Shown here: positions 34,728-43,205 of the stretch, in pieces
Position numbering within the stretch: the first letter of the stretch is position 1
How the letters are laid out: every line of letters begins with the position of its first letter
Source: Nocardia carnea
GTDB taxonomy: Bacteria > Actinomycetota > Actinomycetes > Mycobacteriales > Mycobacteriaceae
DNA length: 64,000 bases
Assembly (NCBI RefSeq): GCF_029868855.1
Contig: NZ_JARWOV010000244.1
Span: forward strand, 62,001 to 126,000
Reading direction: 5' to 3'
Notes under the pieces: model-generated
Told to the model about the DNA's origin: nothing
The model's input: only the letters and a program-made list of their open reading frames with translations
Databases searched by the model: none
Program-made: the position numbers and the translations under genes

Positions 34728-36311
34728 ATGAACAATCACATCTCACCGGACACCGGGGCGGCGCGGATGACGCCCGGATGGCACGCGCACCGGACCCCCG
34801 GCCGTGCGGCGATCATCATGGCGTCCAGCGGGCAGACGGTCACCTACCGAGAGCTCGAAGAACGGTCGATCCGGGGTGCCCGCGCCCTGCGGACCCGGGG
34901 ACTGCGGCCCGGTGACCATATCGCCATCCTGATGGAGAACAACGCCGCCTACCTGGAGATCGCCTGGGCGGCGCAGCGTTGCGGCCTGTACTACACCGCG
35001 ATCAACTGGCATCTGACCGCCGGCGAGGTCCAGTACATTCTCGACGACTGCGGCGCCACGGCGCTGATCGCCGGCGATACCGTCGCGGAGGCGATCGGCG
35101 GCCTCGACCTCTCCCGGATCTCGGTCCGGATCGCGGGCGCCGGCGATATCCCGGGATTCGAGCCGTACGCGGACGTACTCGCGCGGGAGCCGGCCGATCC
35201 GCTCGGCGCGGACGAATGCGAGGGCCGGGAGATGCTCTACTCCTCGGGCACCACCGGAGCGCCGAAAGGAATTCGCAAACCCCTCCCGGCGACTCCGCTC
35301 GGCGACCCGTCGGCGGCGCCGGTGCAGATCGCGCAGGGCCTACTGGTGAGCGGAGGCACGGCGGACGCGGTATACCTGTCGCCCGCCCCGCTGTACCACG
35401 GTGCGCCGCTGATCTTCTCGATGTCCTGGCATCGCCTGGGCGCCACCGTCGTGATCACGGAACGCTTCGACCCCCGGCAATGTCTGGAGCTCATCGAGCG
35501 ACATCGCATCACCCATACCCAGATGGTGCCGACCATGTTCGTGCGCATGCTGCGGTTGCCGCCCGCGGAACGGGACCGCTACGACACCTCGAGCCTTGTC
35601 GACGTCGTCCATTCCGCGGCACCGTGCCCGGTCGGGATCAAACAGCAGATGCTCGACTGGTGGGGGCCGATCATCTCCGAGTACTACTCGGGCACCGAGG
35701 ATGTCGGCAACACCTACATCACCGCCGGGGAATGGCTGGCCCATCCGGGTTCGGTGGGCCGACCGGCCCCGGAATGCCATATCGTCGGCGAAGACGGCGC
35801 AGAACTCCCGTCCGGCGAGGTGGGAGTCGTGTACTTCGCCGGCGGCCGCCCGTTCGAGTACCACCACGATCCCGCGAAAACGGCCGCGGCCGCGCATCCG
35901 AACGGCTGGCGCACTCTCGGCGATATGGGTTACCTGGATGCCGACGGATACCTGTATCTCACCGACCGGCAAGCCCACATGATCATCTCCGGGGGTGTCA
36001 ACATTTATCCCCAGGAAGCCGAGAACCTCCTCGCCGCCCATCCCGCGGTCGCGGATGTGGCTGTCATCGGTGTCCCCGACGAGGAGATGGGGGAGGCGGT
36101 GAAGGCGGTGATCCAACCGGCCGACCCGGCCGCCGCGGGCGATGCGCTGGCCGCCGACCTGATCGCGTTCTGCCGCGCCGAACTGGCAGCCTACAAATGC
36201 CCCCGCTCCATCGACTTCACCGGCGAACTGCCCCGCGATCCGAGCGGCAAACTCTACAAACGACGCCTGCGCGAGTCGTACTGGAAGGACCACGACAACC
36301 TGATCATCTGA
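34728..36311 (+). CDS. Acyl-CoA synthetase (AMP-forming)
   Basis: 527 residues from ATG 34728 with gagga seven bases upstream. ANL motifs: YSSGTTGAPKGIRKPL near residue 167, EYYSGTEDVG, LGDMGYLDADGYLYLTDR, and a C-terminal lysine in GKLYKRR. Activates the acid that enters the operon's beta-oxidation route. Paralogue of the enzyme at 12234 (shared VPTMFVRMLRL/LK, HSAAPCPV/HAAAPCPV, VNIYPQE). Last gene of the operon, 70 bases after the thiolase. Confidence 0.88.
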   Translation: MNNHISPDTGAARMTPGWHAHRTPGRAAIIMASSGQTVTYRELEERSIRGARALRTRGLRPGDHIAILMENNAAYLEIAWAAQRCGLYYTAINWHLTAGEVQYILDDCGATALIAGDTVAEAIGGLDLSRISVRIAGAGDIPGFEPYADVLAREPADPLGADECEGREMLYSSGTTGAPKGIRKPLPATPLGDPSAAPVQIAQGLLVSGGTADAVYLSPAPLYHGAPLIFSMSWHRLGATVVITERFDPRQCLELIERHRITHTQMVPTMFVRMLRLPPAERDRYDTSSLVDVVHSAAPCPVGIKQQMLDWWGPIISEYYSGTEDVGNTYITAGEWLAHPGSVGRPAPECHIVGEDGAELPSGEVGVVYFAGGRPFEYHHDPAKTAAAAHPNGWRTLGDMGYLDADGYLYLTDRQAHMIISGGVNIYPQEAENLLAAHPAVADVAVIGVPDEEMGEAVKAVIQPADPAAAGDALAADLIAFCRAELAAYKCPRSIDFTGELPRDPSGKLYKRRLRESYWKDHDNLII

Positions 36312-36402
36312 TCCGGTCCGGTGGGGACCGGCCCACTCCCCGGTGGGTGGGGCGACGGCCGCGTAGCCGCTCACAGCCTCAGATACAGTCGAGTCATCGC
36401 AA

Positions 36403-36455
36403 AACTCAGTAGCCAGTAAACTAAGATCCAATCTTAGTAAGATTGAAACTGAGTT
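36403..36455. promoter_or_regulatory. AT-rich concentric dyad upstream of the AAA ATPase
   Basis: Two perfect 8-bp inverted repeats share one centre at base 36429: outer aactcagt (36403-36410) with actgagtt (36448-36455), inner actaagat (36420... read 36420-36427) with atcttagt (36431-36438). The region is markedly AT-richer than its surroundings and ends just before the ribosome binding site. It could be an operator for a tetrameric or cooperatively binding regulator, or a promoter imported with the gene. Confidence 0.5.
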
Positions 36456-36472
36456 CATTGCAGGAGGTGGCC

Positions 36473-37906
36473 ATGGAGTTCAAGGGGCGGGCCGATGACC
36501 TGCGTCGGCTGAATGGGCAGCTGGACGTCGTGGCGGCCGCGACCGGCGCAACCCGCGGTCGGGCGGTCATCGTCACGGGGCGGCGCCGCGTCGGAAAATC
36601 GCGCCTCGTACAGGAGTTCTGCGACCGGTCCCAGTTGCCTTATGTGCTGTTCCAAGCAACGCGTGGGCGTAACCCGCCGGCCGAGCGTACGGAATTCGTC
36701 ACGGCCGTCGCTTCATCACCGCTGGCCGGGGCAGACCTGGTGGCCGGTTTCCAGGCGCCGGATTGGAACCAGGCCCTGCGCACCGCAGCGATCGCGGCAG
36801 CAGACGATGTTCCCAGCCTGATCGTGATAGACGAAGTGCCCTGGCTCATCGAGCAGGACGCCGAATTCGAAGGTGCTCTGCAGACGATCTGGGACCGCTA
36901 TCTTGCTGCGAAACCCGTCATGTTGGTCCTGGTGGGCAGCGATCTGTCGGTTATGGAGGCGCTGCAAACACACGGTCGCCCCTTCTTCGGAAGATCCACG
37001 AAGATGACCGTGCAGCCACTGCACTTGGCCGATGTGCAGGAGATGACTGCGCTACCCGCCGCCGAGGCGGTGGATGCGCTTCTCATCACCGGCGGTTTTC
37101 CTGAGATCGTTCAGTCTTGGACGCCGGGCGCGGGGCGTGCGGAGTTCCTCCGAGAAGCACTGCTCAACCCATTGGATCCACTGCTGGTTGCCGGTGAACT
37201 CTCATTGCTGGGAGAATTTCCCGAATCGTCTCGGTCGCGGGCAGTGTTGGAAGCGATCGGCAGCGGTGAACGCACCTACAGCGCCATCGCAGCGCAGGCG
37301 GGCACTTCCGGGGCGCTGCCCGCGGGGACCCTGGCTCCGATCCTGAACACCCTGCTTGCGAAGCGCATCGTCACCGTGGACCTTCCGCTTTCGACCAACT
37401 CGGACACCAAGAACAAGCGGTATCGGATCGAGGATTCGTACCTGCGGTTCTGGCTCGCCTGCCTCGAACGCGTCATCCCGCTGATAGAACGTGGTCGCGG
37501 TGATCTGGCCGTAGAACGCGTCGAGCGTAAGTGGACGTCCTGGCGAGGCCGGGCGGTGGAACCGCTCATTCGGGAATCGCTGCGGCGACTACTTCCCGAT
37601 GAGCAGTGGCCCGAGGTCGAGGCTGTCGGTGGTTGGTGGAATCGGCAGAACAACCCGGAGGTAGACCTGGTCGGTGCGGATCGCCAGCCGGTAGCGCGCG
37701 CTGTATCGTTCGTCGGTTCGATCAAATGGCTCGAGGAACGACCCTTCGATCGGCACGACTACGATGCGCTGGCCCGCAGCGTGATGGCCGTTCCCGGTGC
37801 GGCGCCGGAGACCGAACTGATCGCGGTTTCTCGTTCCGGGACTGCACCGGGTCTGCCTCTTGCGATGTCTTGGGGACCTGACGATCTGGTTCGGGCCTGG
37901 CAGTAG
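36473..37906 (+). CDS. Archaeal-type AAA ATPase with C-terminal DUF234 (PD-(D/E)XK-like) domain
   Basis: 477 residues from ATG 36473, with aggagg five bases upstream. Walker A GRRRVGKSRL near residue 29, Walker B LIVIDEVPWL near 115, a sensor region VLVGSDLSVME, then a winged-helix segment (GERTYSAIAAQAGTSG..LAPILNTLLAKRIV). The C-terminal DUF234 part has GRAVEPLIRESLRRLLP, NPEVDLVGAD and GSIKW, consistent with a PD-(D/E)XK-like fold. Such ATPases are patchily distributed, often near mobile DNA; function is unknown, with roles in toxin-antitoxin or nucleic-acid processing proposed. It stands alone, with visibly lower GC than its neighbours, which suggests transfer. Confidence 0.8.
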   Translation: MEFKGRADDLRRLNGQLDVVAAATGATRGRAVIVTGRRRVGKSRLVQEFCDRSQLPYVLFQATRGRNPPAERTEFVTAVASSPLAGADLVAGFQAPDWNQALRTAAIAAADDVPSLIVIDEVPWLIEQDAEFEGALQTIWDRYLAAKPVMLVLVGSDLSVMEALQTHGRPFFGRSTKMTVQPLHLADVQEMTALPAAEAVDALLITGGFPEIVQSWTPGAGRAEFLREALLNPLDPLLVAGELSLLGEFPESSRSRAVLEAIGSGERTYSAIAAQAGTSGALPAGTLAPILNTLLAKRIVTVDLPLSTNSDTKNKRYRIEDSYLRFWLACLERVIPLIERGRGDLAVERVERKWTSWRGRAVEPLIRESLRRLLPDEQWPEVEAVGGWWNRQNNPEVDLVGADRQPVARAVSFVGSIKWLEERPFDRHDYDALARSVMAVPGAAPETELIAVSRSGTAPGLPLAMSWGPDDLVRAWQ

Positions 37907-37918
37907 CTGGTCGCCGTG

Positions 37919-38539
37919 TCATCCAACGGGGATTTCCAGTCCTCGGACCAGCTGGTGTGGGGCTTGTAGATGCACCGCGTGGCTCACGCCGGGCAATACA
38001 CGCCATCCGGTTCCGAGGGTCGCGGCGAGAGCGCGGACCGATCGGTGCCGCGCGGGAGCGGATCGTTCGCCGACAGTCAGCGTGATCCGGTGCGCCGGTG
38101 CGCCGACCGGCCGGGGTTCGAAGGCGCGGAACATCGCCAGTTCGCCGGCGACCGTTTCGGCGGAGGCGGTGGTGAGGTCAGGCGTCCAGGCCGGCCCGTA
38201 GAGAGCTCGCCCGAAACCGCCGACGCCGTCACGCCGGAACGCCGCCGCGACCTCGTCGAGTAACCCGGGGGCCAGTGAGCCCGCGGCCGGTTCGTGCAGC
38301 AGCGCACCGGTGAACTCGACGCCCCGGGCCGCCAACTCCAATCCCAGCGTGGCCCCGCCGCTGACCCCGATCACGAACGCCCCCTTGCACAGCGGTGTGA
38401 GGGCGGCGATCTCGATGTCCATATCCCCGGATTGTGGCCGGTCGGGGCAGTGGACCTGCACGGACGAACCGAGCGCGGCGACCGTCCCCGCCCACACTCG
38501 GCTGTCCGTGGCCACCCCGTGGATCAGCACGACCCTCAT
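37919..38539 (-). CDS. Small alpha/beta hydrolase, last gene of the cyanurate-type operon
   Basis: 206 residues from ATG 38539, overlapping the biuret-hydrolase-like stop (ATGA). Compact alpha/beta hydrolase: VVLIHGVATDSRVW at the N-terminus, nucleophile elbow GVSGGATLG near residue 62, and His in GVSHAVHLQAP. It lacks most of a cap domain. Its position at the end of a cyanuric acid/biuret operon is suggestive; an allophanate-type amide cleavage would be unusual for this fold, so no reaction is assigned. An esterase on an unknown ester is equally possible. Confidence 0.75.
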   Translation of the reverse strand: MRVVLIHGVATDSRVWAGTVAALGSSVQVHCPDRPQSGDMDIEIAALTPLCKGAFVIGVSGGATLGLELAARGVEFTGALLHEPAAGSLAPGLLDEVAAAFRRDGVGGFGRALYGPAWTPDLTTASAETVAGELAMFRAFEPRPVGAPAHRITLTVGERSAPARHRSVRALAATLGTGWRVLPGVSHAVHLQAPHQLVRGLEIPVG

Positions 38540-39237
38540 GCGGTGACGGCCTGCTTCCCGAGCGCGGCGAGCAACTGGTCGGAAGTCGCGACCGCGCCGA
38601 AGATCCCGCCCTGCATGGTGACCATGCTCAGCGCGGCCTCGTGGTGTTTCTGCTCGGTGGCGCCGGTGCAGTCGGAGAGCACCAGGCATTCGTAACCGCG
38701 GTCGTTGGCTTCCCGCATGGTGGTGTGCACGCAGACATCGGTGGTGATCCCGGTCAGGACGATGTGGGTGATACCGGCGCCGCGCAGCAGCAGGTCGAGG
38801 TCGGTGGCGTAGAAGGCGCCCTTTCCCGGCTTGTCGACGATCGGTTCGCCGGGAATCGGGGCTACCTCGGGCACGATCTCCCAACCCGGTTCGCCGCGTA
38901 CCAGGATGCGCCCGCACGGGCCGGTGCTGCCGATTTCGGCGCCGACCTGCGCGGATCGCCAGCGTTTGTTCGCGGGCAGGTCCGAGAGATCGGGCCGGTG
39001 GCCTTCGCGGGTATGGATAACGGTGAGGCCGAGTTCGCGCGCGGCCGCGAGCACGCGTGCGGTGGGTTCCAGACCTGCTCGGGTGAGCGCCAGGTCGTAG
39101 CCCATCTGGTCGACGTATCCGCCGGGGCCGCAGAAATCGGTCTGCCAGTCGATCAGCAGCAGCGCGGTGCGCGCCGGGTCGATCGCGCCGTCGAACGGCC
39201 AGGTGTAGGGGGTGGCGTCCACGGTGGTGATGGTCAT
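38536..39237 (-). CDS. biuH: Isochorismatase-family hydrolase, probable biuret amidohydrolase
   Basis: 233 residues from ATG 39237, overlapping the stop of the permease gene. Cysteine hydrolase triad: Asp34 (LIDWQTDF), Lys136 (VDKPGKG) and Cys169 (GITTDVCV). The sequence follows Rhizobium BiuH closely in segments I recall, such as HTREGHRPDLSDLPANKRW, GPCGRIL.RGEPGW and TTMREANDRGYECL. BiuH converts biuret to allophanate and ammonia; the related triuret hydrolase has a similar sequence, so triuret cannot be excluded. Location after a cyanuric acid amidohydrolase supports biuret, which forms from carboxybiuret. The gene symbol is based on this resemblance. Confidence 0.78.
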   Translation of the reverse strand: MTITTVDATPYTWPFDGAIDPARTALLLIDWQTDFCGPGGYVDQMGYDLALTRAGLEPTARVLAAARELGLTVIHTREGHRPDLSDLPANKRWRSAQVGAEIGSTGPCGRILVRGEPGWEIVPEVAPIPGEPIVDKPGKGAFYATDLDLLLRGAGITHIVLTGITTDVCVHTTMREANDRGYECLVLSDCTGATEQKHHEAALSMVTMQGGIFGAVATSDQLLAALGKQAVTA

Positions 39238-40547
39238 GCGGTGATCTCCTTCTTGCTTCGCGCGGTGCGTATCGCGCAGAGGGTGAGGACGAGGGCGGCG
39301 GCTACGAAACCGATGACCGCGTCGGACAGCCAGGGCGCGAATTCGTGGGTGAGCAGGGCGGCGACGGCGCCACCGGCCCACGCGGTAAAGGCGGGCCAGT
39401 GCCAGCGGGTTTCGCGGTTCGCGGCACCGAGGCCGAACCTGGGCAGGACCAGTTGGTCGAGGATGACGACCGCGCCGATCGGCGGCACGATCACGCCCAG
39501 CAGGTTGAGCCACTGTTCGAAATACGACCAGATCCCGGCCACCGCGAGCACCACACCGACCGCGCCGAGGACGAGGGTGAGCCGCCGCATCCTGCCGCCG
39601 GAGAGCTGACTCCAGCCCACGGCGCCGTTGTACAGGCAGTGCGCGCATACCGAGCCCAGATTGATGAACACGAACGCCACCGCCAGGGGAACCAGCAGAC
39701 CGCCGTGGTCGACAAGGAGGCCGAGGAAGTTACCGCCGTCGGCGGCGGGATCGGCACTACCGCCCAGGGCCACGACGAGACCGCCGATGACCAAGGCGAT
39801 GGAATTCCCCACCGGGAAAGCCGAAGCCGCGGCCAGGAACGCTTCGCGGCCGTTGCGGGACCAGCGCGTGAAATCGGCGGTCATGGTGCCGGAGTCGATG
39901 AAGGAGGCGATCACCAGTGTCACCGCGGCACCGAAACTCATCGCGGCCGCGCCCGCACCACCGTGGTAGGACGTGGGTGAACCGCCGCCGTCGGCGACCG
40001 CCAGCCCGATCGCGACCAGCCCGAGTATCACGTACACCGGTGCTGCTACCAACCCGATCGCCGACAGCGCCCGGATCCCCAGCAGCGTGACCCCGATGAA
40101 CGCGATACCGGCGGCGAGCGCGGTGAACTGTTCGTGCCAGCCGAGGGTGTCGTGCAGGATCGCCCCTGCCATCCCGGTCTGGAAGGCGAACCAGCCGATG
40201 ACGATGGTTGCCAGAAACGCCGACGGCAGGAAAGCGCCTGCCTTGCCGAAGCTTTCCGCGGCGGTGAGCGCGAAGTTCTTACCGCTGCGCCCGGCGATCA
40301 CGCTGAGCGCGCCGACATACAGCATCATGCAGATATTGCCGACCGCGATGGCCAGCAGGCCGAGCCAGAAGCCGAGCGAATACACGATCAGCCCGCCGAA
40401 GATGGCGCAGGTCAGCACCATCGGGAACCCGAACCACACCGCGGATACCGAGCCGAGTCCGCGGCGGCGGTCGGCGGGAACGGGTCGGTCTTCGTATTCC
40501 TCTATCTCCCAGTTGGTTTCGCTTGCGGTGATGGTTGTGGTGCTCAT
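39234..40547 (-). CDS. NCS1-family (cytosine/purine-type) permease
   Basis: 437 residues from ATG 40547; overlaps both neighbours by four bases. Twelve predicted helices with the CodB-like pattern: N-terminal VSAVWFGFPMVLTCAIFGGLIVYSLGF, TADFTRWSRNGREAF, and VIVPPIGAVVILDQLVL. NCS1 proteins import nucleobases, hydantoins or similar rings with Na+ or H+. In this operon it probably imports a triazine, pyrimidine or biuret-like compound. A second permease of another family is encoded two genes upstream. Confidence 0.87.
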   Translation of the reverse strand: MSTTTITASETNWEIEEYEDRPVPADRRRGLGSVSAVWFGFPMVLTCAIFGGLIVYSLGFWLGLLAIAVGNICMMLYVGALSVIAGRSGKNFALTAAESFGKAGAFLPSAFLATIVIGWFAFQTGMAGAILHDTLGWHEQFTALAAGIAFIGVTLLGIRALSAIGLVAAPVYVILGLVAIGLAVADGGGSPTSYHGGAGAAAMSFGAAVTLVIASFIDSGTMTADFTRWSRNGREAFLAAASAFPVGNSIALVIGGLVVALGGSADPAADGGNFLGLLVDHGGLLVPLAVAFVFINLGSVCAHCLYNGAVGWSQLSGGRMRRLTLVLGAVGVVLAVAGIWSYFEQWLNLLGVIVPPIGAVVILDQLVLPRFGLGAANRETRWHWPAFTAWAGGAVAALLTHEFAPWLSDAVIGFVAAALVLTLCAIRTARSKKEITA

Positions 40548-41602
40548 GGCGCGTCGTTCCGATCGGGCGAGGGGAGTTCGTAGATCACGGTGATGCTGCC
40601 GCCGCCCGGCGGGCCCTGATGCTCGGCGCCGCCGGAGACATATACCGCGCCGTCGCCTTTGAGTGCGGACAGCAGCCCGCCGACCGCGCCGCGAGCGTGG
40701 CGGGTGGCATTGATATCGGAGTCGGTGAGCATGGTGTGGCGCAGGCCCCGTACAGCACCAGTGGGATCGGCCTCGGCCTTGGCGAATATCTGCCGTACCG
40801 TGCCGCCTTCGGCCGCGACCCGGTCCAGCAGTTGCTGCACCGCGGCGAGGTCGATGGCGTCGGCCATATGGCCGTGCACCGCCCGCAGCGGGTTCGCCGC
40901 GGTCGGGCTTTCGGCGACCACCAGTATGTGGCAGTCATCGAGTTCGGCTCCGGAACTGGCCGAGGCGCGGGCCGACCACACATCGGCCTCCCCCGCGAGG
41001 GCGCTCAGCGCGGTCGCCCGGTCGCATTCACCCAGGGCGACAGCGATACCCAGGGAACTCGCCGCCCGGGAGAAACCCATCGACGCGTACGTGTCGGTCG
41101 CGACGGGAACCTGCCCGGCCGCATGTACCACGGCAATGGTGTCCGAGGTGAGCAGCGGGCACTTCACCAGCACCAGATGCACATCCGCGGGAGTGACACC
41201 GAGTTCGGCCAGCAGTTTTCCGACCGTATCGGCAACGGTATCGACCTGGGCGGCCCGGCCGATTTCCGCCGGATCGAGCGGGCGGCTGCGCCGGGCCGCT
41301 GCGACCAGCCCACGATCGAAACCGGGATACCGCTTCTCGTCGCGGACGAACAGATTCACATGCGGGCTCAGCACACCCTCCGTACCACCGGAGAACACGG
41401 TGACCGCGGATTCCGGGATCCGCGGCTCCCATATCGCGGCGGCCAGGCCGCGACTGAAATCGTTGACGCAGCCGTTGCCTTCGGTCTTGCCGATCACCGA
41501 TACGAGATCTTCTGCGCGGTAACCGGTTTCGGCCAGTACGTCGAAAGGCCGGGTGTCGCCGGGGTCGGCGGTGGGCACGGTGAGCAGGGCGATACCGGTC
41601 AT
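40544..41602 (-). CDS. Cyanuric acid amidohydrolase (AtzD/TrzD family)
   Basis: 352 residues from ATG 41602. The ring-opening amidohydrolase family has three repeats, each with a Lys-Ser pair; here Lys39 (IGKTEGNGCVND)/Ser71 (FSGGTEG), Lys147 (VKCPLL)/Ser216-217 (ASASSGAEL) and Lys275 (FAKAEADP)/Ser323 (YVSGGAEHQG). The GCVND motif and RHTMLTDSDIN.TRHA match AtzD/TrzD rather than barbiturase, as I recall them. It opens cyanuric acid to 1-carboxybiuret. ATGA overlaps on both sides place it between two permeases. Barbiturase activity is the main alternative. Confidence 0.85.
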   Translation of the reverse strand: MTGIALLTVPTADPGDTRPFDVLAETGYRAEDLVSVIGKTEGNGCVNDFSRGLAAAIWEPRIPESAVTVFSGGTEGVLSPHVNLFVRDEKRYPGFDRGLVAAARRSRPLDPAEIGRAAQVDTVADTVGKLLAELGVTPADVHLVLVKCPLLTSDTIAVVHAAGQVPVATDTYASMGFSRAASSLGIAVALGECDRATALSALAGEADVWSARASASSGAELDDCHILVVAESPTAANPLRAVHGHMADAIDLAAVQQLLDRVAAEGGTVRQIFAKAEADPTGAVRGLRHTMLTDSDINATRHARGAVGGLLSALKGDGAVYVSGGAEHQGPPGGGSITVIYELPSPDRNDAP

Positions 41603-42930
41603 ACGGTGCTCTCTTTCGGGGTCCGGGTGGTGCGGAGATGGTTGAACAGCAGATTCAGGACGAATGCCACGATGACCGTGCTGGTGATCGCGCCCCCGGC
41701 GATGATCCGCACCGACGACGGCAGCCCCTCGTACACCTCCGGCGCGACCACCGGGATCATCCCGATCCCCATCGCCAGCGAGACCACGAGCAGGTTGTCG
41801 TTACGGGAGTAGTCCACCCGCGCGAGCGTCGCGATCCCGACGCCCGCGACCGTGGCGAACATGACCAGGCTCACCGACCCGATCACCGGCCCCGGCAGGT
41901 TGGCCACCACCTCGCCCATCTTCGGCACCAGACCCAGTGCCACCAGCAGGCCGCCGGCCACCGCGACCGCGCCCCGGCTCGCGACCCCGGTCATCCGCAC
42001 CAGGCTGACGTTCTGGGCGAAGATCGTGTCCGGGAACGAGGTCAGGAACCCGGCCAGCACGGCGGAGGCGCCGTCCGCGCTCAACCCGCGGGCGAGCTGC
42101 TTCTGGTCCAGCGGTCGGCCCAGGTTGTCGGCGGTGGCCATCAGGTAGGCGGTGGATTCGGTGAAGATCACCAGCATCACCAGGCACATCGAGATGATTC
42201 CGGCGATGGGGAAGGTCGGGGTGCCGAACAGGAACGGGTTCGGCAGGCCGAACCAGTCGGCGCTGCCCACGGCACCGAAATCGGTGAGCGAGAGCGCGGC
42301 GGCGGCCAGCGTGCCCAGCACCAGCGCGATCAGGACCGCCGACTGCGCGATGAGCCCGCGACCGTACTTCATCAGCGCGATGATGGTCAGCACCACACCG
42401 GCCGCCAGCGCCAGTGGTGCGCCCCCGGCCGGTTCGTCGCCGAAGGTCATGGATACGGCCTTGCCGATCAGCGACAACCCGATCATGGTGACCGCCGCCC
42501 CGCGCACCATCGGCGGGAAGAACCGCACCAGCTTGGAGAACGGCACTGCGACCAGCATCCCGAAGATCCCGGCCGCGATCATCGCGCCGTATACGGCGGA
42601 CAGGCCGTATTCCTCACCGATCAGGATCATCGGCGTCACCGCGGTGAACGAGGCACCCGCCACCACCGGCATCCGCGCGCCGAGCAGTTTCCCGATCCCG
42701 AGAGCCTGCACGAGTGTGATGACGCCGGCGACCAGGAGGTCGGCGTTCACCAGGGTCGCGATGGTGGAGGTGTCCAGGCCGAGTGCGGCGCCGAAGACGA
42801 GCGGCACCGCGACGCAGCCGGTGTACATGACGAGCACATGCTGGACACCGAAAAGCGCTGTGCGCCAGACGGGAAGCGGGGGAGCTGGGGGAAGCGGCGG
42901 CGACTGGGTCGGGGCGGCGTCGGTTGACAT
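41599..42930 (-). CDS. NCS2-family (uracil/xanthine-type) permease
   Basis: 443 residues from ATG 42930. A TTG start at 42981 is possible but would overlap an operator. Twelve to fourteen helices; typical NCS2 pieces are FGVQHVLVMYTGCVAVPLVFG, the QALGIGKLLGARMPVVAGASF region and FTESTAYLMATADNLGRPLD. Imports nucleobases or similar imides; first gene of the cyanurate-type operon, so cyanuric acid itself is a plausible cargo. TTGTATACAA palindromes lie 42 and 126 bases upstream. Confidence 0.87.
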   Translation of the reverse strand: MSTDAAPTQSPPLPPAPPLPVWRTALFGVQHVLVMYTGCVAVPLVFGAALGLDTSTIATLVNADLLVAGVITLVQALGIGKLLGARMPVVAGASFTAVTPMILIGEEYGLSAVYGAMIAAGIFGMLVAVPFSKLVRFFPPMVRGAAVTMIGLSLIGKAVSMTFGDEPAGGAPLALAAGVVLTIIALMKYGRGLIAQSAVLIALVLGTLAAAALSLTDFGAVGSADWFGLPNPFLFGTPTFPIAGIISMCLVMLVIFTESTAYLMATADNLGRPLDQKQLARGLSADGASAVLAGFLTSFPDTIFAQNVSLVRMTGVASRGAVAVAGGLLVALGLVPKMGEVVANLPGPVIGSVSLVMFATVAGVGIATLARVDYSRNDNLLVVSLAMGIGMIPVVAPEVYEGLPSSVRIIAGGAITSTVIVAFVLNLLFNHLRTTRTPKESTV

Positions 42931-42971
42931 AGGACCTGGCCTCGGGCAGAAGAAACAAGCAACACCTGAAG

Positions 42972-42981
42972 TTGTATACAA
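42972..42981. promoter_or_regulatory. Putative FCD/GntR operator TTGTATACAA, proximal
   Basis: Perfect 10-base palindrome 42 bases upstream of the NCS2 permease ATG. An identical copy lies at 43056-43065, exactly 84 bases away (eight turns of B-DNA at 10.5 bp per turn), so the two face the same side of the helix. Confidence 0.6.
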
Positions 42982-43055
42982 ACAACGTTTCGTGGATGTT
43001 GCTCAACGTTCCATCGCGGTGAACTATCCAGCTTGGAGATTGTTGCGCCGAATAT

Positions 43056-43065
43056 TTGTATACAA
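43056..43065. promoter_or_regulatory. Putative FCD/GntR operator TTGTATACAA, distal
   Basis: Second identical copy of the palindrome, in the 275-base gap between the FCD regulator stop (43206) and the operon it precedes. No gene is visible in that gap. Confidence 0.6.
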
Positions 43066-43205
43066 GAAGCCGGGTTCGGGCGGCTTCGGACCGTCCGAGC
43101 CGCCCATCGGCGGACGATTGCCGGAGGCTGCGGCAGGTCCGTTCGTGCCGTGGATCCACAACACGAACCCCGTGTCACGGATCTATGACACCGTTCGGTC
43201 CTGAG

